A stretch of DNA of 64,000 bases, taken from the NCBI GenBank assembly GCA_001600635.1, contig BCKL01000001.1:1406808-1470807 (forward strand), in the 5' to 3' direction. This DNA comes from Leucosporidium creatinivorum (Eukaryota; Basidiomycota; Microbotryomycetes; Leucosporidiales; Leucosporidiaceae). The notes beneath the pieces were generated by a model that was not told where the DNA came from, did no database searches, and saw only the letters and a program-made list of their open reading frames with translations. The position numbers were made by a program, and so were the translations under genes. This document shows, piece by piece, positions 1-10,887 of the stretch (positions within the stretch are counted from its first letter, which is position 1; each line of letters opens with the position of its first letter).

Positions 1-407
1 AGGTGACCTCGGCGATTCAAAGCCGACTTGCGAAGGCGGAACGTGCCCCTTGCCCCTTGCCCGACGACATGTCCCGCCCTCGCGCGCTCTCCAGCTGAGG
101 GCTGAGGGTTCAAAATCCCATCTTCTGCTTTCTATGCACCTCAAGAGCGCCTCAGCCAGCTCATCACCCGGCTCACAAGCTTCCAAGCGCCTTCGAACGA
201 GCTGCTCGGCGCCGAACGTTCGTAGAGCTTTCCGCACGTTCTGGAAGTCGGCGCCGGAGGGAGGTCTTGGCGTCCATGCAGCGATTGCCTGAAAGGGCCA
301 ATTTGACAGCCGGCCGTGGCTGAGCTGCATCTTGCGTCGGGCTTGCTCGCTCAGCGCTCTTCTCTCTCTCTCCTTCGTTCTTCTCCTCGTCCAACCCCCT
401 CGTCAAG
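1..407. other. 5' flank of the alkaline phosphatase gene
   Basis: No supported gene. The stretch directly before the phosphatase ATG is pyrimidine-rich (about 355-405), as expected for a fungal 5' leader. A GGTTC-like string near 108-120 resembles a tRNA T-arm, but no cloverleaf surrounds it. Confidence 0.4.
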
Positions 408-3253
408 ATGGTCGTTCAGACCGTTCTCTTTACGCTTGTAGCCCTTGCTGCCTCTGCTTCGGCTCAGACCTTCCGCCGCACTGGAGCTTGGTGAGTTCGC
501 GAGATCGGCGGGCCCCACTTGTCTTGCGCATTTCGCTGACTCTCCTCATCTTGACGCCATCGTACAGCCCTCAGCTCGGATGCATCTGGCCTCCTGATCA
601 GACCGAGTTCATCGCTGGCCAAGTCTTCGACATCAGGCTCGAGGTGAGTTCGCCGAGGCTCTTCCACTTCGTCTACTGAGCCCCTGCCTTCGTACAGGTG
701 CAAGCCCCCGCCAACGGCTCCGCCCCCTTCAACAACGGAGTGCCCCACCCCGACTTTGTGCTCGAGATTGGAGGCCACGGGACTGAACTCACGCCGATTT
801 CCAACTTCTACGACATCGCCGAGCCCCCCGTCGAGAAGCACTCATTCGGCTACTATGAAGATCTGTACGCCGAGGGCAACGACACCAAGACCGCCGTCAA
901 CGTTCTGTCGAAGAGCTACCGTCACGTGACTTTGTACAACCCAGGCGAATACGTCTTGAAGTGAGCACATCGCCGAGCAGACTTCGAGAGGCATACAGTC
1001 TCGTTTGTGACACCGTCGTGCACACAAAACACTGCTGACTATTTGATCACCCTCTGCAGGCTCTCCTACAACGGAGGAATGACCACCATCGCCCACTGGA
1101 CCGTCCTGCCCCTCGCCGAGAAGGCCTGCGCCAAGAATGTCATTTTGTTCATTGGCGACGGAATGACCACCTCGATGATCACTGCTGCACGCATGCTTGG
1201 CCACAAGTCTATCAACGTACGTATAGCGTCTTCTCTTCGACCCCCAAGGCCGAAACTGACACTCGGCTCTCGGCGACGCTCGCAGGGAAAGTACCAAAGC
1301 CGCCTCGCCCTCGACGACGCACCAGGATTCGGTTTACAGATGACTCACTCGATTGATAGCTTCATCACCGACTCTGCCAACTCGGCCACGGCGCTTTATT
1401 CGGGCAAGAAGGCCACCGTGAACGGTCTCAACGCCTACACCACTTCGGAGGACACGGATGCTTTCGCCCACCCCAAGTTCGAAACGATCTTCGAAATGGG
1501 CCGTCGTGTACACAACGCTCAGGTGAGTCTGTAGTGATGAGACGTGTCGGGGTACAGAAGGTTGGGAGCTCGGGAGGAGGCCGAGCCCGTGCTCGGCGTT
1601 GACTTCTTCGACTCGGCGCTGAGTCCTTCGACGCTGAGTTCCTCGACTGGGTGCTGACCTCTTCGATCTACATGTTTTTCTAGATCGGCATCGTTTCGCT
1701 CGCAGCCGTCTCTGACGCCACGCCTGCCGCTACTGTTGCGCACACCTCGCAACGTAGCCAGTCGGATGCCATCGTCAAGCAGTTCCTCGAGGGAGTGACT
1801 TCTAACTATTCTTGGAGTGCTTGGTCCGGACCTGATGTTCGTAAGTACCCTGCCTCTCTGTATAGTCTCACAAAGCTGCTGCTGACGACGCTGCACCCCT
1901 CCCCAGTCTTCGGAGGAGGCGCCGCCGACTTCCTTCCCCGCCCCTCCAACAATAACGAGTCCCAGATCGACCGTTTCGCCGCCAAGGGCTACGGAGTCGT
2001 ACACGACAACTCGTCCCTCTGGGCGCTCCCCAACACCGAGCGCGCCCTCGGCCTCTTCTCCTCGTCGACCATGCCCACCTGGCTCGACCGAAACGTCTTC
2101 ACCAAGAACATGGAGACTTACAAGGCCTGGGACGGATCGCGTGGAACTCCCGATGTGCCCGGACTCAAGGACATGACCCTCAAGGCCATCGACATCCTCC
2201 ACGCCCGCTCCAAGGCTGCCGGCGTTCCCTGGATGCTCATGAGTGAGGCCGCCTCGATCGACAAGCAGGTGAGCTAAATTTTTTTCAACTGTTGATTTGG
2301 AGACTCAGTCTGACCCTCCTCGCACACCGACAGATGCACATCTCCGACTACGACCGCGCTCTCGGCGAGCTTCTCGAGCTCGACGCTACCGTCCGTGCTA
2401 CTCGCCAGCACCTCAAGGACATCGGAGAAGATGAGAACACCCTCGTCGTCGTCACCGCTGACCACGGACACGGATTCGACGTCTTTGGATCCGCCGACAC
2501 TGAGGTGAGCGCGCTTCGGCTTTCGTTCTCGGGGGCTGAGCTGACTGTTTTCCTCTTCCTCGCAGTTCCTCGTCGCCCAAGACACCAACTCGACCAAGAG
2601 GGGAGCCATCGGAACTTGTACGTGCTCGTCGAAGCTCGGTGAAGCTGCTCGGCGAGGAGCTGACCCCTTTACGCCACCCCACAGACCAGAACTCTGGCCT
2701 TTCCGCCTACCAGGTCGCCGCCGGAAGTCTCCCCACCAACAACACCAAGGTCGTCGGTCCTCATGGCGAGGGATTCCCCGTCAACTGGTCGCCTCGCTAC
2801 GCCGCCGCTTGGGGACTTTCCGCCGATGTCGACCGCTTCGAGAACTACAAGGTCCACGAGAAGTGAGTGGGCGCTGTGAATCGTAGAAGGAGTTTCGTTT
2901 CGTTTCCAACGGCATAACTGACCTCTTCTCCCTCATGCAGGCCTCGCAACAACTCTATCGAGCTCGAGTCGGGCGACTACGCCGCCAACCCCGAGGATGG
3001 TGTTGCTGGGTTCTTCGTCAGTGGTGTGCTCCCCGTCTCTGGGGATCAGGGAGTCCACTCCCTCACCGACGTCCCGGTCTACTCGTGGGGCCCTGGACAC
3101 GAGCTGTTCCGCGGTGTTCAGAACTCGGTCGACATCGCCTTCAAGTGAGCTCGCCTGCCTTCTGTAGTGAGCTTGAGCTGACCTTCTGCTGCTCACAGGA
3201 TTGCCCACGCTCTTAACCTTGGACGCGACTATAACGCTACCATCACCGCTTAG
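408..3253 (+). CDS. Secreted alkaline phosphatase, 12 exons
   Basis: Predicted zinc/magnesium alkaline phosphatase that hydrolyses phosphomonoesters, probably in the vacuole, periplasm or cell wall. The ATG at 408 opens a signal peptide (VVQTVLFTLVALAASASAQ). Twelve exons join in frame to about 664 residues: 408-490, 568-643, 698-960, 1060-1216, 1286-1522, 1684-1840, 1907-2268, 2334-2504, 2566-2617, 2685-2862, 2941-3144 and 3199-3253. Family signatures are the metal-binding ILFIGDGMTTSM, the catalytic serine motif ITDSANSATALYSGKKA, VVTADHGHGF, and a C-terminal YSWGPGHELFRG segment. Several N-x-S/T sites (NNSS, NYS, NNTK) fit a secreted glycoprotein. A further GT-AG intron appears just after the stop (about 3260-3310). 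A broken partial copy lies 21.6 kb downstream. It could equally be vacuolar (Pho8-like), but the cleavable-looking leader favours secretion. Confidence 0.93.
1601..1664 (+). repeat. Imperfect short tandem repeat in an alkaline phosphatase intron
   Basis: Three degenerate units of about 20 nt around TTCGACTCGGCGCTGAG lie in the intron between exons 5 and 6. Homology with the downstream partial copy stops at the first unit (about 1606). Confidence 0.5.
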
Positions 3254-3734
3254 ACGACGGTGAGCCCTTGCCTTCGTTCTAACGCCGAGCCGAGCTGAAC
3301 TCCTCTTGCAGAATGCTATTCGCTCACGAAAGTGATCGATCTGTAGATAAAAAAAGGGGACATAGAGTGTCAGTATACTGCAAAGAAGCGACCGACGGTT
3401 TCGTCGCTCAGCAATCGAGCAAGGCGAGCCAGCGCCGAGCACCGAGAATCGCTCACTGGTCCGTTTACCTTAGCTTTGGCCATCTTCTGCTCTCGCATTG
3501 CACTTTTCAGACTGATGGTACCGCTACAGCGCCTTATTGCTTTTTCTCGCTCCCCTCTCGCCTTCGCCGACGGTCAATCGCGCCGCTTTGAGCCGAGTCA
3601 ACCTTTACTTCCTGCACTTCACCTCTCGTCTCGCCACAGCACCGCCGACTCGCGAGCTCAGTTTGTCATATCTAGGCAGCTCAGCAATCTTCACACCCTC
3701 ACGCAGCAACTTCACCGCTCCAACACGCCTCGAC
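3254..3734. other. Intergenic: phosphatase 3' end and NAT leader
   Basis: Holds a probable 3'-UTR intron of the phosphatase (donor about 3260, acceptor about 3310). The rest is pyrimidine-rich promoter/leader for the acetyltransferase. No supported gene. Confidence 0.4.
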
Positions 3735-5159
3735 ATGCGCCCTCAGCAGTCGCTCTACTTCTCCACGTCCAATCCGCCAGCGCTGGCCACGCTGAACGAG
3801 GAGGACACGATCAAGTACCTTGCTCGCCTACAGCTACCCCTCACGCTCATCGAAGAGCCGCCATCGTTGGACTTGCTCGCCGCCCTCCTCTTCGCTCACC
3901 ACACGCAAGTCCCATTCGGCACCACGCCCATTCACGTTCCACAGGCGGATTGGATTGGAGAAGATAAACCTATTAAGCTCGGAGCGGGATTCGTCGACGG
4001 AGTGGGAGGCATGGATCTCGGGGAGGGCAACTTCAAGCGGGTTGTGGAGCAGTACGGCACAGGGTTCTGCTTCTCGTTGAATTCACTCTTCGCTTCCTTG
4101 CTTAGAGGTAAGCTTTGCTTGCACCATTCTCACCGGATTTCCGGCTCTCGAACGGGACTAACGGGTGCTCGGCGCAGGTTTCGGCTTTCGAACGAGCGAG
4201 GTTGGGACCCGGGTCTACCTGCATCGCGGCAAGGACCCTGCTGAAGTCGGATACCTCTGGTCGCCCATCACTCACGAGCTGCTGATCGTGGACTGGCCGG
4301 ACAGCGAGGAGGAGAGCGGCGCCGAGCGATGGATGGTGGACGTTGGCGAGTCCTCTATCCCTTCTTCCTCCTCGGGCGAGACTGATCTTGCTTCATAACA
4401 CACAGGCTTTGGCGGAGGAGGATCGCCCCGGCCGTGAGAATCTCCGAAGCTGTACGAAGGCGCCCGAACTCATCCTCTTGTCCACAGCATCGCGCTTCGG
4501 GACGGGGCGACTTGCGCCTCGATGGGTCAATTCGAGTCCTTTCACCTTCGAGCCGAGAGCCTTCCAGTCGATGGAATCCCCACCATCTACGACCCCGCCC
4601 CAGGCTACACCCTCTATCGCCGAGTGTGTGCTCCGGACGACTTCGTTTGCGCCGAGTTTCTGGAATGCGAGGAAGGGCAGTACTGGTCTCCGTGCGTGCA
4701 CTTCACGCTGCAGACGCTCCTTCCTGAAGATGTTACAATCCTCAACTACTACAAGTGAGCAGCCTTTCCCTTCCCTTGACTCCAAGCTCGAACCGACCTC
4801 TCCTCCCCATCGCAGCGAGAGCTATCCGACAGCGCCCTTCGTCAACTTCTTTGTACGTTTCGGTGCAGCTCCATATCTCCCGAACTTGTCTTCTCGTCGA
4901 AGACATGAGAACATCTTGCTGACCTCTCTCGCTGCAGGTCGTCTCGATCCTCCTCTACTCTGGCGCCCGCCGAACTCTCACTTACGCTTCACCACCGCCG
5001 GGCACCAAAGTCGACAAGCTAGACGAGGACTCGCAGAAGGCAAAGCTATACACCAAGATGGGCATTAAGGGCGAGGAGACGGACGTCGCCTACATCCCCT
5101 TCACCACCTCGGCGATTCGGCGAGTGCTCGAGAACGAGTTCAATTTCAGATTTGAGTAG
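3735..5159 (+). CDS. Arylamine N-acetyltransferase (NAT)
   Basis: Cytosolic enzyme that moves an acetyl (or malonyl) group from acyl-CoA to arylamines or hydrazines. Six exons give about 364 residues: 3735-4107, 4178-4345, 4406-4433, 4488-4754, 4816-4852 and 4938-5159. The Cys-His-Asp triad can be followed: Cys in GTGFCFSLNSLFASLLRG, His in SPITHELLIVDWP, and Asp in WMVDVGFGGG. The usual RGGxCxxxN box is changed here to GTGFCFSLN, although the Cys and Asn are kept. The third intron boundary uses a GC donor. The frame stays open upstream to 3537, but family alignment and the leader composition favour the ATG at 3735. NAT is patchy in fungi and often concerns detoxification of plant or fungal amine compounds; the substrate cannot be read from sequence. 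Confidence 0.88.
4346..4405 (+). other. GC-AG intron in the NAT gene
   Basis: The donor reads G|GCGAGT and the acceptor CACACAG|GC. Only this pair joins VDVG to FGGG and preserves the conserved VDVGFG strand and the catalytic aspartate. No GT donor nearby keeps the frame. Confidence 0.75.
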
Positions 5160-5338
5160 AGCGAGCTGTAGAGTTGCAGTAGAGCTAGAACTTTGATCTA
5201 CTCGAACAGAGCCGACATGAGCTACTGGTCACGTGCAGTTGGCCAAAGCGAGCGCGAAGTTCGGTTTCCAGCTTGCCCTTCTCCAACTTGCTCGTCACTC
5301 TGAATCGCTTCACCAACCTCTTCAAAGGACTGTTAGAC

Positions 5339-6604
5339 ATGGCACCCAAGAAGGGAGGATTCTACGCAGGTAAGCCCCTCCTCGTCGTTGCTAGAGCTCA
5401 GCACGAGCGTCAGCTCATCGCTTCTCCTCTGCAGTGCGCGTCGGTCGCAAGCCTGGAGTGTACACCACCTGGTATGGAGGCTTGCACTAGCTCAGATGAG
5501 CGCTCTACTGACTCTGCTGCTCTGCAGGCCCGAAGCAGAAGCACAGATCAAAGGCTTCGTCGGCGCGCTGCACAAGAAGTTCCCTACGAAGTCCGAAGCA
5601 GAGGCGTTCGCTCGGCCGTCACTATCACCGGGACAGCGTACGCTTCCTGGAGCAGGGCCACCCAAGGGCACGACGCGAGCGAGAGAGGATGACGGAGCCG
5701 CACCAGCACCTGCGAGCAAGAAGGCCAGGACGAGCTCGAGTAGGGATAAGGTGTTCGAGAAGGAGGACAGGAAGGTCTACTGTGATGGAAGTTCGCGTGG
5801 GAACGGCAAGGCGGATGCTGTGGCTGGTATTGGGGTGTTCTGGAGCCATGAGCCGGGAGCGCCGTGAGTTTGACGGTCTTTGTAAAGCTGTAGGGGGACA
5901 GTGAGCTGACAGATCTACTCTCAGGAACCTTTCGGAACGACTCCCTGGCCAGCTGCAGACCAATAACCGCGCGGAGATGTATGTGAGTCGGCAGCGTTCG
6001 CTCTTCGCACTTCTGGCACTTGCTGATCTTCTACCTCTCGTACAGGCCGTCGCTCGTATTTTGGAGACCGATCCTACACCCAATCTTCCTCTCACCATCT
6101 GCACCGACTCTCAGTACACCATTAACGGTGGGTCACGGAGCACTGCGCGGCGCAGCTCTCCTTCTCGGCGCTGATCTCGCTTGTCTCCTCCTCCATCCTA
6201 CACCTCCAGTCTTCTCGGAATGGATCCCCAACTGGCGCAGGCGCGGCTGGAAGACCGCAGGAGGCACTCCCGTCATGAATAAAGATCTCATCCAATACGT
6301 CGTCTCGCTCATCGCGCTCCGCATGCCTCCCAACTCGACCTCGCCCACCGCCAACGTCTCCTTCAAGAAGGTCAAAGCGCATGTCGGGATCGATGGCAAC
6401 GAGATGGCCGACAAGCTCGCCAATCATGGAGCCATGTCCGCCGAGGTGCCGGCGAGGGACTTTGAGGAGGCGAGGAAGGCGAATGAGAGCAAGTTGAAGG
6501 CCAAGGGATTGCAGAAGGTCGAGGTCGAGTTTGAGGTGGATCTTGGGGACCTTTGGACAGAGGAGGAGCTCAAGGAGATGGGAAAGAACCAAGACTTCGC
6601 CTGA
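5339..6604 (+). CDS. RNH1: Ribonuclease H1
   Basis: Endonuclease that cuts the RNA strand of RNA:DNA hybrids, acting in nucleus and/or mitochondrion. Six exons (5339-5369, 5435-5471, 5528-5863, 5925-5982, 6046-6127, 6210-6604) give about 312 residues. The N-terminus is the hybrid-binding domain of eukaryotic RNase H1 (FYAVRVGRKPGVYTTWPEAE, with FPTKSEAEAF), followed by a basic, low-complexity linker and the RNase H fold. All four acidic catalytic residues are visible: VYCDGSSRGNG, NNRAEMYA, CTDSQYTI and GNEMADKLA; the HVGIDGNE loop histidine is also present. The domain order is that of a host gene, not of a retroelement polyprotein, and there is no reverse transcriptase nearby. It ends 150 bp from the convergent SnoaL-like gene. 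Confidence 0.94.
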
Positions 6605-6753
6605 GCAGGCTCGCGAGATTCGCACACTAGTCATTGATATGCATTCGGAATCGTAATCAGTGCTCTGCTACCGTAATCTGGAGGTTCTCAGGCGCACTGT
6701 CCGCCGGCGAACTTGACCTTCTCTCTGCTGTAACCTGCAACACCGAGATTCCG

Positions 6754-7425
6754 TTAAGCCGAGTTATCGCGGTGCACCTCATAGACAAGCTGGGTATTGA
6801 GGTACTCGTAAATCTTTACAGCCTTGCCGGTCTCCTCGGAGAAGTGGAACATCCAGCAGTAGCTGTGTGAGCAGACAGCTTCGTCAGCCTGCTCGGCGCA
6901 GCTTCTGGTGAAGAACAACGGCTCACAGGTTGTTGTAAGGCCTGCCATTCTTCTGCGTGGCCGTACCAGAGCACTCTACTATAGCCTTCTGCCCGACCAC
7001 CTGCTCATTAAGCGCAACGTTCAGCACAAGAGCTCGGTGATTCGGCTCGGAGAAAGGGCAGCTCACCTCGACGCTCTCCACCGCCATCTTGAGGCCATTC
7101 GAGTCGAGTGGCGCAAGAAGAGGCTTGTTGACTAGCTCTTTCCACTGGGCGACGTTCTATAAGAAAGCAGCGTGAGCTCGACGCTCGGCGATTGAGTCGA
7201 CGGACGACGGATGGGCTCACGAAGATGCCTTGAGCCGAATCAAGCTGTCGCTCAGGCGCAGCGATTTGCCAGTGAACGTCTGGATCGATCGCCGCAAGGA
7301 AAGGTGCCCAATCGCCTGCAGAGGCGAGATAAGCCACCGAACGGGGTCGTGGAGGCTGCCGAGCACTCACCTTCAGCGGCTGGATCGAGGAAGCTATGGA
7401 CGTGTTCGAGAGTAAGAGCTGGCAT
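6754..7425 (-). CDS. SnoaL/NTF2-like small protein
   Basis: Small protein of about 140 residues in five exons starting with MPALTLEHVHSFLDPA (ATG at 7425). It has the cone-shaped NTF2/SnoaL pattern: an N-terminal helix, DWAPFLAAIDPDVHW, a middle sheet with VVGQKAIVECSGTA, then YCWMFHFSEETGKAVKIYEY and a final LVYEVHR strand. In this superfamily such proteins are ketosteroid-isomerase-like enzymes, polyketide cyclases, or stress proteins of unknown role; no particular reaction can be assigned. Introns have GT-AG ends. It is convergent with RNase H1. Confidence 0.75.
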
Positions 7426-7898
7426 TTTTTAGGGACGTGGGGAGAGTAAGAGAGCTGGAGCAGCGCGTTGAAAAGGCTCTAAGGGCACCTCGCTCTTGCT
7501 GAGCTGAGCAGTTTCAGATAGGAGGCTTCGCCGAACGACCTACGCAGCCAGATTGCGTACAGTCAAGCTTGGCAAAGAGCTTCAAAAACACGGTGTTAGG
7601 CTCCGCCGCTCCATCAGCGCCTTGCGCCGACTCTCGGCGCTGCCCGCAGCCCATGCCAGTGTCCTCCGAGTCGACTAACGGCGAGAGGCTCAGTCAGCGA
7701 GATAGCCGTCGTCGCTGAGCTCACAGAGCCGGAAGCTGTTGTTGGTTGGCCCGAAGTAATGCCTGAGTCATTTGAATCGTAGTGAGAGCGCCAGCAAGTA
7801 TTTTGGGGGCCGAGGTGCAACATCCCAGCTCGCCTCACTGGTCTGGCCGAGTGCTGTAACGAAGGGTGCTGCTTTGCAAAAGGACGTGAAGAGATACC
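7426..7898. other. Intergenic between two minus-strand genes
   Basis: Promoter region of the SnoaL-like gene and 3' end of the GST gene. Nothing coding could be supported on either strand. Confidence 0.4.
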
Positions 7899-9107
7899 TC
7901 AAGCCTCGTCGAGCTCGGGGTAGTAACGGTAGACGCCGTACTGGTTGAAAGGCTGGCGACGGTCGCTGGCGAGGTACGCCGAAATCTTGGGCGAGGACTT
8001 GACACGCTCGTAGAGGGAGAAGACGTTGGGGTAGTCGCCTTTGATCTTGGCGACGAGCTTGGGGAAGGCGTAGTGAAGCTGTGGAAGGGAAGGAGAAGTA
8101 TCAGCTCGACCCGTGGAGACGGAGAGACTCAGAGAGAACGAGACGTACGCCGTCGACAACCTGGAAGAGGGCGAGGTCGGCGTAGCTAGCTTCCTTAGTG
8201 AGGAATCCGCTTCCCGACTTGCTGACGTTGCCTTCGGCCCACTTGAAGAACTTGGGGACTCGGCCCTCGCGGAAGGCCTTCGCTTTGGCCAGCGCGGCAT
8301 CCTTTTGATCCTCGTAGTAGAGACCGACGTCGGTGGGGTGGTGGGTGTCGTGGGCCTGCCAATTCAATGTGATAATGGAGGGAGCGATAGATCAAGAAGG
8401 AGCGGAGGGGAGCGAGTGCGAGAACCGAACGAGGTCAGCGCCGAGCTGGAGGGCGAGGCGAGACGGGCAGAGTGCAGCTCACCTCGTTGTTGAGGTCGAG
8501 GATGGTCAAGAGCATAGCTTGATGGTGGAAGGTCGACGGGTCGTCGAGCGTCGCGACCTTGCTAGCAGCAGCGCCGGCGCCGAGGTCGAGAGGTCCGAGC
8601 CGGCCGCTAAGGTAGAGCAAGATGTTGGGAGTTTGCGAGATGACGAGGTCGTTGTGGAGGAGTACAGGTGGAGCGAAGGGAGTGGGGTTCTTGTCTGTAG
8701 CGAGTCAGGAGAGGTGGAAAGGACACCGAACCCCGCGTCAGCGCTCGTTTCTGCAGCTTGCACCGGCCGGGAGACCAGCAGCAGGTGCTCTCATGAAAGT
8801 ACTCACCGCAATACTCAAAGCCGTCCTTGCTGTAGGGCGCAATACAGTCCTGGCCCACCTCGCGAGCGGAGTCGGTGTAGGGCGTGGAGGTCCCTTCAAA
8901 GTAGAGACGAATGAACTGTGACAGAGAGGGCGGTCAGCGCTGCCTCTGCTCGACTACAGCTTTCACTCGAGAAGGGCGAGCAGCCACTGCTTTCGTTCGA
9001 CTACAGCTTCTCGAGATGAGCGAGCTGGCCTGTGTGGGGCGCGCACTCACCTCTGCGCGGCCAGGGATGCCAGCGTGGTAGATGAGGTTGTAGCTTGGTT
9101 TGCTCAT
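7899..9107 (-). CDS. Glutathione S-transferase
   Basis: Two-domain GST expected to conjugate glutathione to electrophiles. Five exons run from MSKPSYNLIYHAGIPGRAE (ATG at 9107) to a TGA at 7899. The thioredoxin-like N-domain has the early YHAGIPGRAEFIRLYFEG motif, and the cis-proline/GSH-binding segment appears as TPFAPPVLLHNDLVISQTPN. The helical C-domain includes DVGLYYEDQKDAALAKAKAF, KFFKWAEGN and ASYADLALFQVVDG. The end, YGVYRYYPELDEA, resembles other fungal GSTs with an extended tail. An in-frame ATG 132 bp upstream (9239) would add 44 residues with a hydrophobic stretch; I chose the internal ATG because the fold begins there. Confidence 0.88.
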
Positions 9108-9804
9108 CCTGAGTAGCTTGCTTGCGTGTCGAATGATACTTTGCTTGCTTGGCGAAACTGTAGGAGAGACGAGCGAGACGATGAAGAAGCAAGAGGCAAG
9201 AAGCGCAAACCACTTTCCGTACTGCTTGAATCGGCTCATGGGATCACTTCAGGGAAAAAAGAGCACTTTTTTCGATACACTATGTCGACTTTATCTATTT
9301 TCAACTATTTTCAAGAGGTGAGCGACGAGACAGGAAGGGGCCGTATAGCCTATCGCCGAGCGCGAACTATCGCCGAAGCCGCTTGACGAGCTACAGAAGT
9401 TGTAAAGGCTTGACTCACTCTATCTGTTCCCTCTGTAGAGCTAGAGCTGCAGAGCTGCATCTCTCGTACGATGTCGACCTGCAGGCGACGTCGAGCCAAG
9501 CCGAACTCGCTTTCACTGCAGTGGTTCGACCGCCAGCTCGACGTCTATTGACTTCCTACCACTCACTGATCTCTTCACGAGCTTCCTCTCCTAGCTCGCT
9601 ACAGCTTCTCTCTTCGCTTTCAAGCTTCTGGCAAGCTCCCCCCTCTCGCTTCTACTCTTCTGTAGGTCTCTCTCCCTGGTCTCTGAGCTCCCCGCCTCTT
9701 CAGGCTTGCAGCCAGCTGACAGCTGTCTCTCGTGCATCTTCTAACAACAGACAGCAGGACTGTACCTCAGCACCCAAACCGAGCTCTCCTCATCAACCTC
9801 TGCC
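9108..9804. promoter_or_regulatory. Divergent promoter: GST and small secreted protein
   Basis: About 700 bp between divergently transcribed genes. The half next to the secreted-protein gene is strongly CT-rich and probably a leader. The half next to GST contains an in-frame ATG that could encode a targeting extension. No specific operator recognised. Confidence 0.4.
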
Positions 9805-10499
9805 ATGCTCTTCACCTCGCTCTCGACTCTCCTCATCACCCTCCTCCTCTCCCTCTCGGTCGCGCAACCCGTCTCGAGCATTCTCTCGCCTCGCGACGCC
9901 GCTCGTGAGTTGCCTCGTCTCACATTCAGTTACAGCCCCGGCTACAGCTTCACCGAGCTCGCCAACTGACCTCGTCGCTCGTCGTCTCTCCCCGTCTTCT
10001 TCCACCTCGCAGCTCCCGCCGTCGTCCAGATTTCCAAGCGCACTCCTCCTGGCCCCAAGGTTGAGCTCAACATCGGTGGCGGCGGCATGGGCCACGGCAA
10101 CAACTACAACGGCGGCCATGGCAACGGCAGGGAGGACGTGAGCATCGACATCCGCTTCGAGATCGACATCGAGGTCAATGGCAGGCGCTACCACGGAACG
10201 GGAGGAAAGAGCATCGGAAGTGATAGCAAGGGGGACTTGATCGAGATGCCCGCTGGAGGAGGAGCGAGTCCTCCCGCTCCTCCTGCCGCGAGCGAGGCTC
10301 CTCCTGCCGCTGATGCTTCGGCCGCCTCTTCTGCCGACGGACAGGGTGAGATACATCATCATCGCTTCATACCTGCCTCCCCCTTCCGCTCCCCCCTCTC
10401 CCGCTGTCGTACGCCGTCGCTGATCCCCTCCCTCTTCCTCTCGCAGCCCCTCCTGCTCCTACCAAGCTCAAGCGCGTCCGTCGCTCCATCTTCGAGTAG
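9805..10499 (+). CDS. Small secreted protein, Gly/Asn/His-rich centre, unknown function
   Basis: Not recognised. Three exons. The ATG at 9805 starts a clear signal peptide (LFTSLSTLLITLLLSLSVAQ). After the first intron comes PAVVQISKRTPPGP with a KR site, then KVELNIGGGGMGHGNNYNGG, a charged beta-like stretch (EDVSIDIRFEIDIEVNGRRY), an Ala/Pro-rich region, and after the last intron a very basic end (KLKRVRRSIFE). About 175 residues. It has no cysteine framework, so it is not a classic disulfide-rich effector. Probably a wall-associated or secreted structural protein; that is inference. Another GT-AG intron seems to lie directly after the stop codon. Confidence 0.65.
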
Positions 10500-10887
10500 G
10501 CGACTGGTGAGTGCTTTCATCCCATTTCCTCGACCGAGAGACGCGCTGACCCGCTCCTCCTCCTCATCGCAGGCTCTCCACTTCTTCAACTCCGCGCCGA
10601 GGACCGCTGGCTCGATCCTTGTGTAGCCTTCTAGCTCTTTTCTGAACGCCAGTCTCGTTCAGCCTGATCTCATCGACGATGAGAGCAGTCGTGCGAGCTC
10701 TGCTCCCCTCTCTCGCTCCTCTACTTCCGCTCGCCGAGCGCTGAGTGAGATTAAGATCCAAGTTAGGTTTCACTCTATTTGACCGAACGAGAGACACGAG
10801 GGGTATATGCATTAGAAAGGGGCGAAGGGGCTAGGGAGAGATGTGATGTGTATGTGTCCATGATAAGAAGGAAGAGGGGGAAGCGGG
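10500..10887. other. Convergent intergenic region
   Basis: 3' ends of the secreted-protein gene and the flippase gene. A probable 3'-UTR intron spans about 10507-10572. No gene seen. Confidence 0.4.

Noticed and set aside
108-121. GGTTCAA-like string resembling a tRNA T-arm
   Set aside because: No acceptor, D- or anticodon-arm can be drawn around it.
3537-3734. In-frame upstream extension of the NAT protein
   Set aside because: The added residues are low-complexity and typical of a CT-rich leader; the NAT fold starts at the ATG at 3735.
5339-6604. Viroplasmin-like and RNase H domains as a retroelement remnant
   Set aside because: This domain pair is the normal architecture of host RNase H1; all catalytic residues are present, the gene is intron-rich, and no other retroelement domain is nearby.
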